Source: Yinghuangia soli
Lineage (GTDB): Bacteria; Actinomycetota; Actinomycetes; Streptomycetales; Streptomycetaceae
Length of the DNA: 64,000 nt
Direction of reading: 5' to 3'
Assembly: GCF_021502675.1 (NCBI RefSeq)
Contig: NZ_JAKFHA010000028.1
Span: 1 to 64,000, forward strand
Shown here: positions 1 to 8,532 of the stretch, in pieces
Layout: every line of letters starts with the position of its first letter
How positions within the stretch are numbered: position 1 is the first letter of the stretch
Position numbers and translations under genes: made by a program
Notes under the pieces: model-generated
The model's input: the letters and a program-made list of their open reading frames with translations, nothing else
What the model was told of the DNA's origin: nothing
Database searches by the model: none

Positions 1-5
1 CGACA

Positions 6-127
6 GGTTTCCGGTGGTCATGGCGAAGAGGAAACGCCCGGTCCCATTCCGAACCCGGAAGCTAAGCTCTTCAGCGCCGATGGTACTGCACTCGAAGGGG
101 TGTGGGAGAGTAGGACGCCGCCGGAAT
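6..127 (+). rRNA. rrf: 5S ribosomal RNA
   Basis: The segment has the conserved actinobacterial 5S core, including the CCCGGTCCCATTCCGAACCC stretch and the closing AGTAGGACGCCG. The two ends pair: TTCCGG at 9-14 with CCGGAA at 121-126, giving a molecule of about 120 nt. It is the last gene of an rRNA operon whose 16S and 23S genes lie off the left edge. The ends are approximate to a few bases. A strong terminator follows directly. Confidence 0.95.
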
Positions 128-134
128 TAACTTC

Positions 135-180
135 AAATAAGGGGTTCCACCGCTCGGTGGAGCCCCTTATTTGCTTTTCT
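135..180 (+). terminator. Rho-independent terminator of the rRNA operon
   Basis: A 17-bp stem (135-151 with 156-172, one G-U pair) closed by a GCTC loop is followed by a T-rich tail, TTGCTTTTCT. It sits 8 nt after the 5S gene and matches the usual end of an rrn operon. Confidence 0.92.
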
Positions 181-322
181 GTACAAATTTCTTCCCCGCA
201 TGAATTTCCGTGGGCCATGGCCGGCGGTGGCTGCCCGGTGCGCCGGGTGCCTTCGGGTGCGGGACAATGGGGTGCGGCCGTGTTGTCGGCCTGCCCGTTC
301 GATGATCCGAGGAGCCAATCCC

Positions 323-2938
323 ATGTCCTATCCCTCTGAGGGGCGACCGCATCGCCGTTCCGGTGGTTCGCAGAACTCGGGGGGTGCCGGCCGGCGCGGA
401 CCTGGTGGCGGCGGACGCTTCTCGGGCGGAGGTCAGGGCGGTCAGGGCGGTGGCGACCGCCGTCCGTTCCGTTCGGACAGCGGAGGCTCGGGATCGCGCG
501 AGGGTGGCGGCAGCGGCGAGCGCCGTTCGTTCCAGCAGCGTGACGATCGTGGCGGCCGTCCTTCCTACGGGGACCGGGACCGCCAGGGGCAGGGCGGCGG
601 GGACCGTCGTCCGTTCAACCGCGACCGCGATGACCGCGGTGGCCGTCCCTCCTACGGGGACCGCGACCGTCAGGGCGGCGGCCAGGGCGGAGGGGACCGT
701 CGTCCGTCGTACGGGCAGCGGGACAACCGCGAGGGCGGGGAGCGCCGTTCGTTCCAGCCGCGTGATGACCGCGGTGGCCGTCCCTCGTATGGGGACCGCG
801 ACCGCCAGGGCGGCGGCGAGCGTCGTCCGTTCAACCGGGACCGCGATGACCGCGGTGGCCGACCCTCCTACGGGGACCGGGACCGTCAGGGTCAGGGTGG
901 TGGCGGCGAGCGCCGTTCCTTCCAGCAGCGTGACGACCGGGGCGGGCGTCCCTCGTACGGGGACCGCGACCGCCAGGGCGGCGGGGACCGCCGTCCGTCC
1001 TACGGCCAGCGGGACGACCGCGGCGGCCGGGGCGAGGGCCGGCCGTACCAGCAGCGTGATGACCGCGGTGGCCGTCCCTCGTTCGGTGGCGACCGTGATG
1101 ACCGCCGTCCGTCCTACGGGCAGCGTGACGACCGTGGAGACCGCCGTCCGTCGTCGTACGGACAGCGGGACAACCGCGAGGGTGGGGAGCGCCGTTCGTT
1201 CCAGCCGCGCGATGACCGTGGCGGGCGTCCCTCCTACGGGGACCGCGACCGTCAGGGCCAGGGCGGCGGGGAGCGCCGGTCGTTCCAGCGGGACGACCGC
1301 GGGCCGCGTCGGGACAGTGGCGACCGCCCGTCCTACGGCAACCGGGACCGCGATGACCGCGGTGGCCGTCCGTCGTACGGCGACCGGGACCGTCAGGGTC
1401 AGGGTGGTGGCGGCGAGCGCCGTTCCTTCCAGCAGCGTGACGACCGGGGCGGGCGTCCCTCGTACGGCGACCGCGACCGACAGGGCGGCGGCGACCGTCG
1501 TCCGTCCTACGGGCAGCGCGACGACCGCGGCGGCGACCGCGGCGGGCGTCCGTCCTACGGGGACCGGGACCGTCAGGGCGGTGGCGACCGCCGTCCGTCG
1601 TACGGGCAGCGGGACAACCGTGAAGGCGGCGGCGAGCGTCGTTCGTTCGCGCCGCGTGATGACCGTGGCGGGCGTCCCTCGTATGGCGACCGCGACCGTC
1701 AGGGCCAGGGCGGCGGCGAGCGCCGGTCGTTCCAGCGGGACGACCGCGGGCCGCGCCGGGACAGTGGCGACCGCCCGTCCTACGGCAACCGGGACCGCGA
1801 CGACCGCGGCGGCCGACCGTCGTACGGGAACCGGGACCGCGATGACCGCGGCGGGCGTCCGTCGTACGGGAACCGGGACCGGGACGACCGCGGTGGCCGT
1901 TCCTCCTACGGGGACCGCGACCGCGGCAACCGCCGGCCGTTCCAGCACGACGACCGCGAGCGCGCGAACCCGCCGGTGGACCGGCTGCCGATTCCGCCGG
2001 ACGTGACGGGCGAGGAGCTCGACCAGGCGGCGCGGCGCGAGCTGATGAGCCTGCCGAAGACGCTGGCCGACGACGTCGCGCGGAACCTGGTGATGACCGG
2101 GCGCCTGATCGACGAGGACCCGGAAGAGGCGTACCGCTACTCGCGGGTGGCGCTGCGGCTGGCATCGCGCGTGGCCGCGGTGCGGGAGGCTGCGGGTATC
2201 GCCGCGTACATGACGGGCCGGTACACCGAGGCGCTGTCGGAGCTGCGTGCCGCGCGGCGGATGACGGGGTCGGCGGAGCACTGGGCGGTCATGGCCGACT
2301 GCGAGCGCGGTCTGGGCCGTCCGGAGCGGGCCCTGCAGATGGCCGGTGCGCCGGAGGTCCAGGAGCTGGACAAGGCCGCGCAGATCGAGCTGCGGATCGT
2401 GGCCGCGGGTGCGCGCCGCGACATGGGCCAGCTGGACGCTGCCGTGGTCACCCTCCAGGTGCCCGAGCTCAACGCCCAGGGCGCGAAGGAGTGGACGGCC
2501 CGGCTGCGGTTCGCCTACGCGGACGCGCTGATGGCGGTGGGCCGCGAGGACGAGGCGCGCGAGTGGTTCGCGCGGGCCGCGGACGCGGACACCGACGGTT
2601 CGACGGGTGCCGCACAGCGCCTCGCCGAGCTCGACGGCCTCGAGTTCGTGGACGCTTATGACCCCGAGCTGGACGACGTGGACGAGGACCTCGACGACGC
2701 CGAGGAGCGCCGCGACGTGCGGGCCTCGCGGTCGCGCGACGAGGAGGACGTCTTCGCGGACGACGACCTCGACGATGACGACGACCTCCCGGCCGACGAA
2801 GGCGACTTCGAGGACGACGAGGACGACGAGGAGATCGACGACGCGGACTCGGACGACGAGGAAGAAGACGACGAAGAAGACGAGGACGAGGACGAGGTCG
2901 AGGGTGACGAGCCCGAGGCGGGCGACCGTCGCGCCTGA
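323..2938 (+). CDS. Large RGG/DRD-repeat protein with TPR-like core and acidic tail
   Basis: 871 residues. The start is ATG 323 because GAGGAG lies 8 nt upstream; an in-frame ATG at 200 has no such site. Residues about 10-545 are disordered and built from some fifteen imperfect copies of a DDRGGRPSYGDRDR-type unit, with spacers such as RRPSYGQRD and RRSFQQRD. Residues about 553-775 are helical and alanine-rich, resembling tetratricopeptide repeats. The last 95 residues are almost all Asp and Glu. Shorter relatives with a Gly/Arg-rich start and a TPR core occur in streptomycetes as uncharacterised proteins. The repeat domain resembles RNA-binding, condensate-forming RGG/YG regions; that role is inference. 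The gene stands alone between an rRNA terminator and its own terminator. Confidence 0.85.
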   Translation: MSYPSEGRPHRRSGGSQNSGGAGRRGPGGGGRFSGGGQGGQGGGDRRPFRSDSGGSGSREGGGSGERRSFQQRDDRGGRPSYGDRDRQGQGGGDRRPFNRDRDDRGGRPSYGDRDRQGGGQGGGDRRPSYGQRDNREGGERRSFQPRDDRGGRPSYGDRDRQGGGERRPFNRDRDDRGGRPSYGDRDRQGQGGGGERRSFQQRDDRGGRPSYGDRDRQGGGDRRPSYGQRDDRGGRGEGRPYQQRDDRGGRPSFGGDRDDRRPSYGQRDDRGDRRPSSYGQRDNREGGERRSFQPRDDRGGRPSYGDRDRQGQGGGERRSFQRDDRGPRRDSGDRPSYGNRDRDDRGGRPSYGDRDRQGQGGGGERRSFQQRDDRGGRPSYGDRDRQGGGDRRPSYGQRDDRGGDRGGRPSYGDRDRQGGGDRRPSYGQRDNREGGGERRSFAPRDDRGGRPSYGDRDRQGQGGGERRSFQRDDRGPRRDSGDRPSYGNRDRDDRGGRPSYGNRDRDDRGGRPSYGNRDRDDRGGRSSYGDRDRGNRRPFQHDDRERANPPVDRLPIPPDVTGEELDQAARRELMSLPKTLADDVARNLVMTGRLIDEDPEEAYRYSRVALRLASRVAAVREAAGIAAYMTGRYTEALSELRAARRMTGSAEHWAVMADCERGLGRPERALQMAGAPEVQELDKAAQIELRIVAAGARRDMGQLDAAVVTLQVPELNAQGAKEWTARLRFAYADALMAVGREDEAREWFARAADADTDGSTGAAQRLAELDGLEFVDAYDPELDDVDEDLDDAEERRDVRASRSRDEEDVFADDDLDDDDDLPADEGDFEDDEDDEEIDDADSDDEEEDDEEDEDEDEVEGDEPEAGDRRA
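541..1924 (+). repeat. Imperfect tandem coding repeats (RGG/DRD array)
   Basis: The DNA repeats GACCGCGGTGGCCGTCCC-type and GGGGACCGCGACCGTCAGGG-type blocks many times within the coding frame, with variable spacers. The array probably changes length by slippage or recombination. It also produces long meaningless open frames on the opposite strand. Confidence 0.85.
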
Positions 2939-2949
2939 CGTATGACCGA

Positions 2950-2994
2950 GCGGAGGCCCGGCACCTGATCGAGGTGCCGGGCCTCCGCTTTTTT
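2950..2994 (+). terminator. Rho-independent terminator after the RGG-repeat gene
   Basis: A perfect 17-bp stem (2950-2966 with 2972-2988), GATCG loop, then a run of six T residues. It lies 11 nt after the stop codon and separates this gene from the convergent DJ-1/PfpI gene. Confidence 0.93.
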
Positions 2995-3073
2995 CATTTC
3001 TGCGGCCTGTGGGCCTGCCGGCCTGCGGGCACGCTGTCGTCGGTGCCCGCAGGCGGGGGTGACTGCTCGGCCG

Positions 3074-3799
3074 TCAGGCCTGCTTCGCGTCGAGCAGCTT
3101 GGCCATCAGCTCGGGGTGCCCCTCGAGCGCCGTGCGGATCTGGCCGTCGGCGATCGGGTCGTACGACGGGATGTCGATGGCGTCCCAGTCCAGCGGGCCC
3201 TGCGGCGGCTGCGGGTCGTACTCGATGAACAGCTGGGTGAGACGCGAGAATTCGGTGCTGACCAGGCGTTCGACGAGCTTGAGGGCCATGTCGATGCCGG
3301 CCGCGACGCCGGCCGCGGTGATGACGGGGCCGTCCTCGACCCAGCGTTCGGCGACCGGGGTCGCGCCGAAAACGGGGAGGCGCTCGCGGTAGATCCAGTG
3401 CGTGGTGGCGCGGCGTCCGTCGAGGAGTCCGGCTTCGCCGAGCAGCAGGGCGCCGGTGCAGACCGAGGCGATGACCTGGGCGGTGGCTCCGGCGGTGCGG
3501 ATGTAGTCGACGAGTTCCTTGTCGGCGAGCGCGGCGAGGGTGGGTTCCTCGCCGCCGGGGACGATGAGGACGTCCGGGGCGGGGACTTCGGCGAAGCTGC
3601 GATTCGCGGTGATGCCGAGCGGCGTGTCGGTGCCCATGGGCGTGTCCTTCTGCGCGGCGACGGTCACCACCTCGAAGGGGAGGTTGAAGCGCGGCAGTGC
3701 GGCGAGGGTCTGGAGCGGGCCGGCGATGTCGAGCAGGGTCAGCCCCGGGTAGGCCACGAAGGCGATGGTCTTGCGGGGAGTTGCATCGGTTTCCGTCAT
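3074..3799 (-). CDS. DJ-1/PfpI family protein (isonitrile-hydratase-like)
   Basis: 241 residues, one class I glutamine-amidotransferase-like fold. The nucleophile elbow is visible as SVCTGALLLGEAG with Cys about residue 114, preceded by the glycine-rich VPGGEE that holds the acidic partner. The N-terminal AYPGLTLLDIAGPLQTL and the RRATTHW segment are typical of the isonitrile hydratase/ThiJ branch. ATG 3799 is chosen because AAGGTGG lies 5 nt upstream; an in-frame GTG at 3808 would overlap that site. It is divergent from a GlxA-type regulator (116 bp between starts) that carries the same fold at its N terminus, so the regulator may control it. The substrate is unknown. Confidence 0.85.
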   Translation of the reverse strand: MTETDATPRKTIAFVAYPGLTLLDIAGPLQTLAALPRFNLPFEVVTVAAQKDTPMGTDTPLGITANRSFAEVPAPDVLIVPGGEEPTLAALADKELVDYIRTAGATAQVIASVCTGALLLGEAGLLDGRRATTHWIYRERLPVFGATPVAERWVEDGPVITAAGVAAGIDMALKLVERLVSTEFSRLTQLFIEYDPQPPQGPLDWDAIDIPSYDPIADGQIRTALEGHPELMAKLLDAKQA

Positions 3800-3915
3800 G
3801 GCAGCCACCTTGCCGCCGGGCGGGCCGCCGCAGAGCGTCGATGTCCGTATTCCTGCGATGCCTGTCTGCCGGACCTCCTGCCCGGGCCCAGGCAGGGCTG
3901 GGTACCGTCGTCGCC

Positions 3916-5019
3916 ATGGCGAACGAGCAAGCAGTGGAGGCGTTCCGGCGTGTCGTGGTGGTCGGCTACCACGATGCCTCGCTGCTGGACATCGCGTGCG
4001 TGGTGGAGACGTTCGACGCGGCCAATACCTTGGGCGCGGTGCCGCCGTACCGGGTCGAGCTGGTGTCGCCGAAGGGCCGCCCGGTGGTCGGTACGGCCGG
4101 GTTCACGCTGGCCGTGCACGGGGCTCTGGAGACGGTGACGGGCCGGATCGACACGTTGGTGGTGGCGGGGGGCTACGGGCACGAGGAGGCGGCCGAGGCC
4201 GACGGCATGGTGCGGCACGTCCGGCGTCTGGCGCCTGCGTCGCGGCGGGTGGCCTCGGTGTGCACGGGGGCGTCGGTGCTGGCGGCGTCCGGGCTGCTGG
4301 ACGGCCGGCGGGTGACGACGCACTGGGCGTTCGCGGCACGGCTGGCCCGGCGGCACCCGGCGGTGCACGTCGACCCGGCGCCGCTGTACGTCAAGGACGG
4401 GGACGTCTACACGTCCGCCGGGGTGACCTCGGCGCTCGATCTGACGCTGGCCTTCGTGGAGGAGGACAACGGGGCTGCGCTGGCCCGCTCGGTGGCGCGC
4501 GGGCTGGTGACGTATTTGCAGCGGCCGGGGAACCAGGCGCAGGTGAGCATGTTCGTGGCCGGGCCGCCGCCGGACCATCCGGTGATCAGGAAGCTGGCCG
4601 GCCATATTGCCAAGAACCCTGCGGACGACCTGTCGCCGGCGGCGTTGGCGCGGGCGGCGGGGGTGAGCAGCCGGCATCTTGCCCGGCTGTTCGAGGTGCA
4701 GATGGGCACGACGCCGGCGCGGTATGTGCGGGCGGTGCGTACCGAGCATGCCGCGCAGTTGCTGTCGTCGTCGGCGCTGCCGTTGAGCGGGGTCGCGCGG
4801 CGGTGCGGGTTCGGGTCGACGGAGACGCTGCGGCAGGCGTTCATGGACATGTACGGGGTGTCGCCGTCGGCGTACCGGCGGATGCACCGGGGCTCGGCCG
4901 AGCCGCAGGACACGCAGGACACGCAGGACATGCAGGGCAAGCAGGAAACGCACGAAACGCAGGACGCACGACACCCACAGGCCGCGCAGGCGACAGGGGA
5001 CGCTTCCGAGGTGTCCTGA
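3916..5019 (+). CDS. GlxA-type AraC-family transcriptional regulator
   Basis: 367 residues. Residues about 10-200 form a DJ-1/PfpI-like domain (VVVGYHDASLLDIACVVETF, then SVCTGASVLAASGLLDG). Residues about 225-330 are an AraC-type double helix-turn-helix with SSRHLARLFEVQMGTTPARYV and the second helix pair ending in VSPSAYRRMHRG. The ATG at 3916 has no clear Shine-Dalgarno site but TACCGT stands 7 nt upstream, as in leaderless starts; an in-frame ATG at 3841 is less likely. The C-terminal tail is odd: a Gln/Thr/Asp/Glu-rich run (QDTQDTQDMQGKQ) not needed for the fold. It probably senses a small molecule and regulates the divergent DJ-1/PfpI gene. Confidence 0.86.
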   Translation: MANEQAVEAFRRVVVVGYHDASLLDIACVVETFDAANTLGAVPPYRVELVSPKGRPVVGTAGFTLAVHGALETVTGRIDTLVVAGGYGHEEAAEADGMVRHVRRLAPASRRVASVCTGASVLAASGLLDGRRVTTHWAFAARLARRHPAVHVDPAPLYVKDGDVYTSAGVTSALDLTLAFVEEDNGAALARSVARGLVTYLQRPGNQAQVSMFVAGPPPDHPVIRKLAGHIAKNPADDLSPAALARAAGVSSRHLARLFEVQMGTTPARYVRAVRTEHAAQLLSSSALPLSGVARRCGFGSTETLRQAFMDMYGVSPSAYRRMHRGSAEPQDTQDTQDMQGKQETHETQDARHPQAAQATGDASEVS

Positions 5020-5092
5020 CCGGTCATCCCCGGCTATATGTCGCTGATGTCCCGTCAGTTGATCTTGATAACTAGCCCGAGCTGACTGGGCC

Positions 5093-6400
5093 TCAGCCCA
5101 GTGCAAGACTCCGCAGCACCAGACCGGTCGCCGGCTTCGGCCCGAACGACGTGGACTTCCGCGGCATCCGCACCGCCTCCTGGGCCAGCTCCCGCACCAC
5201 GGACTCGGTCGTGGCCCGCAGCAGCAGCGCGCTGCCGCCGGTGCGCTGCGCCTCGCGGATCGCGGCCACCGCGTCGTGGTGGTACGTGATGTGCTCGGGG
5301 TCGTCGGGGACCTGCCACACGTGGTCCAGCAGCGCCGAGTGCAGGATCGTCGCGTCCAGGCTGCGCCACGCCTCCGGCCGGTCCTCGCGCACGGTGGCGG
5401 CCAGGAGTTCCGGGTCGGGGTCGGTGAGCAGGTGGAAGGCTCCGTCGCCGGCCAGCAGGAAGGCCGGGCCTTCGATGCGTTCGAGGGTCCACAGCACCGA
5501 CGGCCAGGGGTCCTCGACGCGGCGGGCCAGGAACGCCCCCGAGCCGGCCGGGCCCTGGGTGCGCAGCAGGTCCAGGATGCGCGGCACCGGCAGGCCGGGC
5601 AGCACGCGGTGGATCGCGCCGACCTGCAGCGGGTAGCGGGCCGTGTCCACGAGGAGGACCAGGCCGCGGTCCCACGGGCCCGGGCCGCGCCCGGCGGCGT
5701 ACGCGTCGTCGCGCAGCCTGCGGTAGCCGGCCCAGCGGTGGTGGCCGTCCGCGACGAGCGCCTGGCGCTTCGTCAGGTCGGCGGCGATGAGGGCCAGTTC
5801 GTCCGGGTCGGTGATGGCCCACAGGCGGTGCTCGGTGCCGTCCGGGGTGCGCGTGTCGAGCAGCGGCGGGCCGGCGGTCGTGGCGCGGTCGACGGCGTCC
5901 GAGGCGGGCCCGTCGCCGGTGTAGACGAGGAGGATCGGCTCGGGGTTGGCGTCGGTGGCGCGCATGAGCTCGGTGCGGTCCGCGACCGGGCCCGGCATGA
6001 CGTCCTCGTGCGGCAGCACCGCGGGGTTGCCCGGGCCGTCGCCGAGGGCCAGCGCACCGATCAGGCCGCGCTGGTGCGCGGTCGCGGTGATCTGCTCGTA
6101 GACGTACAGCGCGGGTTCCGGGTCGGGCCGCAGGACGCCTTCGGCGAGCCAGGTCCGCAGCGTCACGCCCGCGTGCGCGTAGGGGCCTTCCGCGCCGCAC
6201 GCGTCGGCGCGCGGCAGCACGACGCGCACGATGTTGTGCGGATCGGCGTCTTCGAGCAGCCCCACGCCGCCGGGCTCGACCACGTCGTACGGGGGAGAGG
6301 TGACCAGCGACAGGTCGCCGACCATGGCGGGGTCGTAGCGCAGCCCGCGGAAGGGGGCCAGATCAAGCCCGTTCGTGTCGGCGTGGTCCATGACGGGCAT
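5093..6400 (-). CDS. DUF1015 family protein
   Basis: About 435 residues. Family features are the opening LAPFRGLRYDP, the SPPYDVV segment, HNIVRVVLP, and VADGHHRW near the middle, which is highly conserved in DUF1015. The biochemical role of the family is unknown. Two in-frame ATG codons (6400 and 6391) precede the conserved part and neither has a good ribosome site; the upstream one is listed. It is divergent from the TPR/HAD gene pair, with 85 bp between starts. Its stop region overlaps a short hairpin (5085-5102) without a T run. Confidence 0.85.
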   Translation of the reverse strand: MPVMDHADTNGLDLAPFRGLRYDPAMVGDLSLVTSPPYDVVEPGGVGLLEDADPHNIVRVVLPRADACGAEGPYAHAGVTLRTWLAEGVLRPDPEPALYVYEQITATAHQRGLIGALALGDGPGNPAVLPHEDVMPGPVADRTELMRATDANPEPILLVYTGDGPASDAVDRATTAGPPLLDTRTPDGTEHRLWAITDPDELALIAADLTKRQALVADGHHRWAGYRRLRDDAYAAGRGPGPWDRGLVLLVDTARYPLQVGAIHRVLPGLPVPRILDLLRTQGPAGSGAFLARRVEDPWPSVLWTLERIEGPAFLLAGDGAFHLLTDPDPELLAATVREDRPEAWRSLDATILHSALLDHVWQVPDDPEHITYHHDAVAAIREAQRTGGSALLLRATTESVVRELAQEAVRMPRKSTSFGPKPATGLVLRSLALG

Positions 6401-6485
6401 GCTACGTCCAAGATCGCGCGTGAGCCGACGGGTCGGGCTGCCGCGCATCGCCGGAGCGGCATCGCGCGACGGACAGGAGCGGACG

Positions 6486-6974
6486 ATGACGGGTGGGCAG
6501 CAGGAGCAGTTCGGCGGTGAGGCCGGCGGTGATGCGGACGGCGGGGGCGGCGCCCCGCACGGGGACGTGTACGACTGGTACCGGCGCGGGCTGGACCTGC
6601 TGGACCGGGGGCATCCGGCCGCGGCCGCGCAACTGCTGGCGCGGGCGGCGGGGGCGGTGCCGGAGTCGCGCAGTCTGCGCGAGGCGCTCGCCCGGGCGCT
6701 GTTCGACGCGGGGCGGCATGCCGAGGCGCTGGCCGAGTTCCGGGCCGTCGCGCAGTCCGATCCGGCGGACGACTACGCGCAGTTCGGCTGGGGGCTGGCG
6801 GCCGCGCGGGTGGGTGATTTCGAGACCGCGGTGGAGCACTTGGCGCTGGCGGTCGCAATGCGGCCGGGGACCAAGCACTACCGTGTGGCGCTGACCCAGG
6901 CGCGGGCGACGTTGCGTGCGCGGGAGAGCGCCCGGCAGGCCGGGGACGGAGAAATGGGAGGCAGGCGCGCGTGA
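6486..6974 (+). CDS. Small TPR-like protein coupled to a HAD phosphatase
   Basis: 162 residues. After a Gly/Asp-rich start, residues about 33-140 contain three helical repeat units: YRRGLDLLDRGHPAAAAQLL, then LREALARALFDAGRHAEAL, then FGWGLAAARVGDFETAVEHL. These fit tetratricopeptide repeats. AGGAG lies 6 nt before ATG 6486. Its stop overlaps the GTG start of the HAD hydrolase gene (GTGA), so the two are translationally coupled. A scaffolding role is inferred; no partner can be named from sequence. Confidence 0.82.
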   Translation: MTGGQQEQFGGEAGGDADGGGGAPHGDVYDWYRRGLDLLDRGHPAAAAQLLARAAGAVPESRSLREALARALFDAGRHAEALAEFRAVAQSDPADDYAQFGWGLAAARVGDFETAVEHLALAVAMRPGTKHYRVALTQARATLRARESARQAGDGEMGGRRA

Positions 6975-7993
6975 GCGGTGGCGGTGCGGCAGAAGGCTCG
7001 GTGGTCCCGGTCCGGGCGTACGACGTTGCGCTGCTCGACCTCGACGGGGTCGTCTACACCGGGCAGCGGGCCGTGCCGCACGCACCCGAGGCGCTCGCGG
7101 AGGCGCGGGCGGCGGGGATGACGCTGGCGTTCGTGACCAACAACGCGTCGCGTACGCCGGAGGCGGTCGCCGCGCATCTGGCCGGGATCGGGGTGCCGGC
7201 CGAGCCGTCCGACGTGGTGACGTCGGCGCAGGCCGCGGCGCGGCTGGCGGCCGAGCAGGTGTCGGCCGGTTCGCCGGTCCTGGCGGTGGGCGGCGAGGGG
7301 CTGACCGCGGCGCTGCGCGAGCGCGGGCTGGTGCCGGTGGCCTCGGCGGCGGACGAACCGGTGGCGGTGGTCCAGGGGTTCGCGCCGACGGTGGACTGGG
7401 CGCTGCTGGCCGAGGCGTCGTACGCGGTGGGTGCGGGGCTGCCGTGGATCGCGTCGAATCTGGACCTGACGATCCCGACCGAGCGCGGTATCGCGCCGGG
7501 CAACGGGGCGCTGGTGGGTGTGGTGCGGGCCGCGACGGGGCGGGAGCCGGTGGCGGCCGGGAAGCCGGAGCTGCCGCTGCACCGCGAGTCGATGCTGCGG
7601 ACCGGGGCGCGGAACCCGCTCGTGGTGGGGGACCGGCTGGACACCGACATCGAGGGTGCGGTCGCGGGCGGGGTGGACAGCCTGCTGGTGATGACCGGGG
7701 TGACGGACGTGCCGGGGCTGCTGGCCGCGCCGGAAGGCAGCCGCCCGACGTTCGTGGCGGCGGATCTGCGGGCGCTGTCGGCGGAGTTGCCGCGGGCGCG
7801 GGAGGGCGCCGACGGGCGGTGGGAGTGCGGCGGCTGGACGGCGGCGGTCGACGGCAGGTCGCTCGTGCTGGCCGGCGGGGGAGAGCCGTACGACGCGCTG
7901 CGGGCGGCGTGCGCCGCGGTCTGGGCTGCGGGCGGCGCGTCCGAGGTCGATGTCGACGAGGCCGCGAAGGCGCTGGCGGCCGCGGGCCTCTAG
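6971..7993 (+). CDS. HAD-superfamily hydrolase, NagD-like
   Basis: 340 residues with the four HAD motifs. Motif I is LLDLDGVVYTG with the nucleophile and acid Asp pair. Motif II is VTNNAS. GKPELPLH supplies the motif III Lys. Motif IV is VVGDRLDTDIEGAVAGG. The large cap between motifs II and III matches the NagD/phosphoglycolate-phosphatase-like class. The C terminus (from about residue 275) has an extra 65-residue segment that is not part of the HAD core. GTG 6971 has GGGAGG about 10 nt upstream. The substrate is probably a phosphorylated metabolite. Confidence 0.88.
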   Translation: MSGGGAAEGSVVPVRAYDVALLDLDGVVYTGQRAVPHAPEALAEARAAGMTLAFVTNNASRTPEAVAAHLAGIGVPAEPSDVVTSAQAAARLAAEQVSAGSPVLAVGGEGLTAALRERGLVPVASAADEPVAVVQGFAPTVDWALLAEASYAVGAGLPWIASNLDLTIPTERGIAPGNGALVGVVRAATGREPVAAGKPELPLHRESMLRTGARNPLVVGDRLDTDIEGAVAGGVDSLLVMTGVTDVPGLLAAPEGSRPTFVAADLRALSAELPRAREGADGRWECGGWTAAVDGRSLVLAGGGEPYDALRAACAAVWAAGGASEVDVDEAAKALAAAGL

Positions 7994-8032
7994 CCGGATC
8001 ACCGCAGGTGCCGGGTCACTGCGGCAGCCGGG

Positions 8033-8374
8033 TCACAGCAGTTTGCGCAGCGTCAGCAGGTCCTTGAACGACGCTTCGAGTTTGACGCGGCCGCGGGCCC
8101 AGGCGGAGGCGAAGTTGAGCTCGCCGTCGACGAGCGCGACCAGGTCGTCGCTGCCGGCTTCCAGTCGGATCTGGGCCTTCTCCGGGCTCGGTTCGGTGGT
8201 GATGTCCTGCAGTGCGCCGTCGTGCAGCCGGCCGGAGAAGGTGACGCCGAGGTCGGGGACCCGGCAGCTGAGGCTGCGGTCCAGGCGTACCGCCTTGCCC
8301 AGGTCGCCCTCGGCTCCGCCGAGCTTGGCGGAGAGCTGCTCGAGTGCGGTGCGGCACTCTTCGACGGTCGCCAT
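8033..8374 (-). CDS. SCP2 sterol-carrier-like domain protein
   Basis: 113 residues. The sequence fits a stand-alone SCP2 domain: an N-terminal helix, a central sheet with VTFSGRLHDGAL and AQIRLEAGSDDLVALVDGEL, and the closing NFASAWARGRVKLEASFKDL, where the small domain ends in a lipid-pocket helix. Such proteins bind hydrophobic ligands; the ligand here is unknown. It is convergent with the HAD gene, 39 bp away, and divergent from the phasin-like gene. Confidence 0.8.
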   Translation of the reverse strand: MATVEECRTALEQLSAKLGGAEGDLGKAVRLDRSLSCRVPDLGVTFSGRLHDGALQDITTEPSPEKAQIRLEAGSDDLVALVDGELNFASAWARGRVKLEASFKDLLTLRKLL

Positions 8375-8532
8375 AAGGGGAATGGTCCTTTCCGTTCCTG
8401 GGCCGCTGCCGACGGTACCCCAGCCCTCGATCGGACCGTTGCGGGCGGCCCGGGGCGCGCCGAGGCGGTAGCGTCGAGAGGGACGAATGGGCGCAGTCCC
8501 GCCCGACCCGAGTCCTCAGGAGGCGCCCGACC

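Noticed and set aside
541-1924. Repeat array considered as a CRISPR or satellite
   Set aside because: The repeats are in frame, imperfect and have no unique spacers of constant length; they encode a protein repeat.
167-2281. Long open frame (704 codons) on the minus strand opposite the RGG-repeat gene
   Set aside because: It is the mirror of a repetitive GC-rich gene; the product is Val/Ala/Pro/Arg repeats with no domain, and the plus-strand frame has a ribosome site, a TPR core and a terminator.
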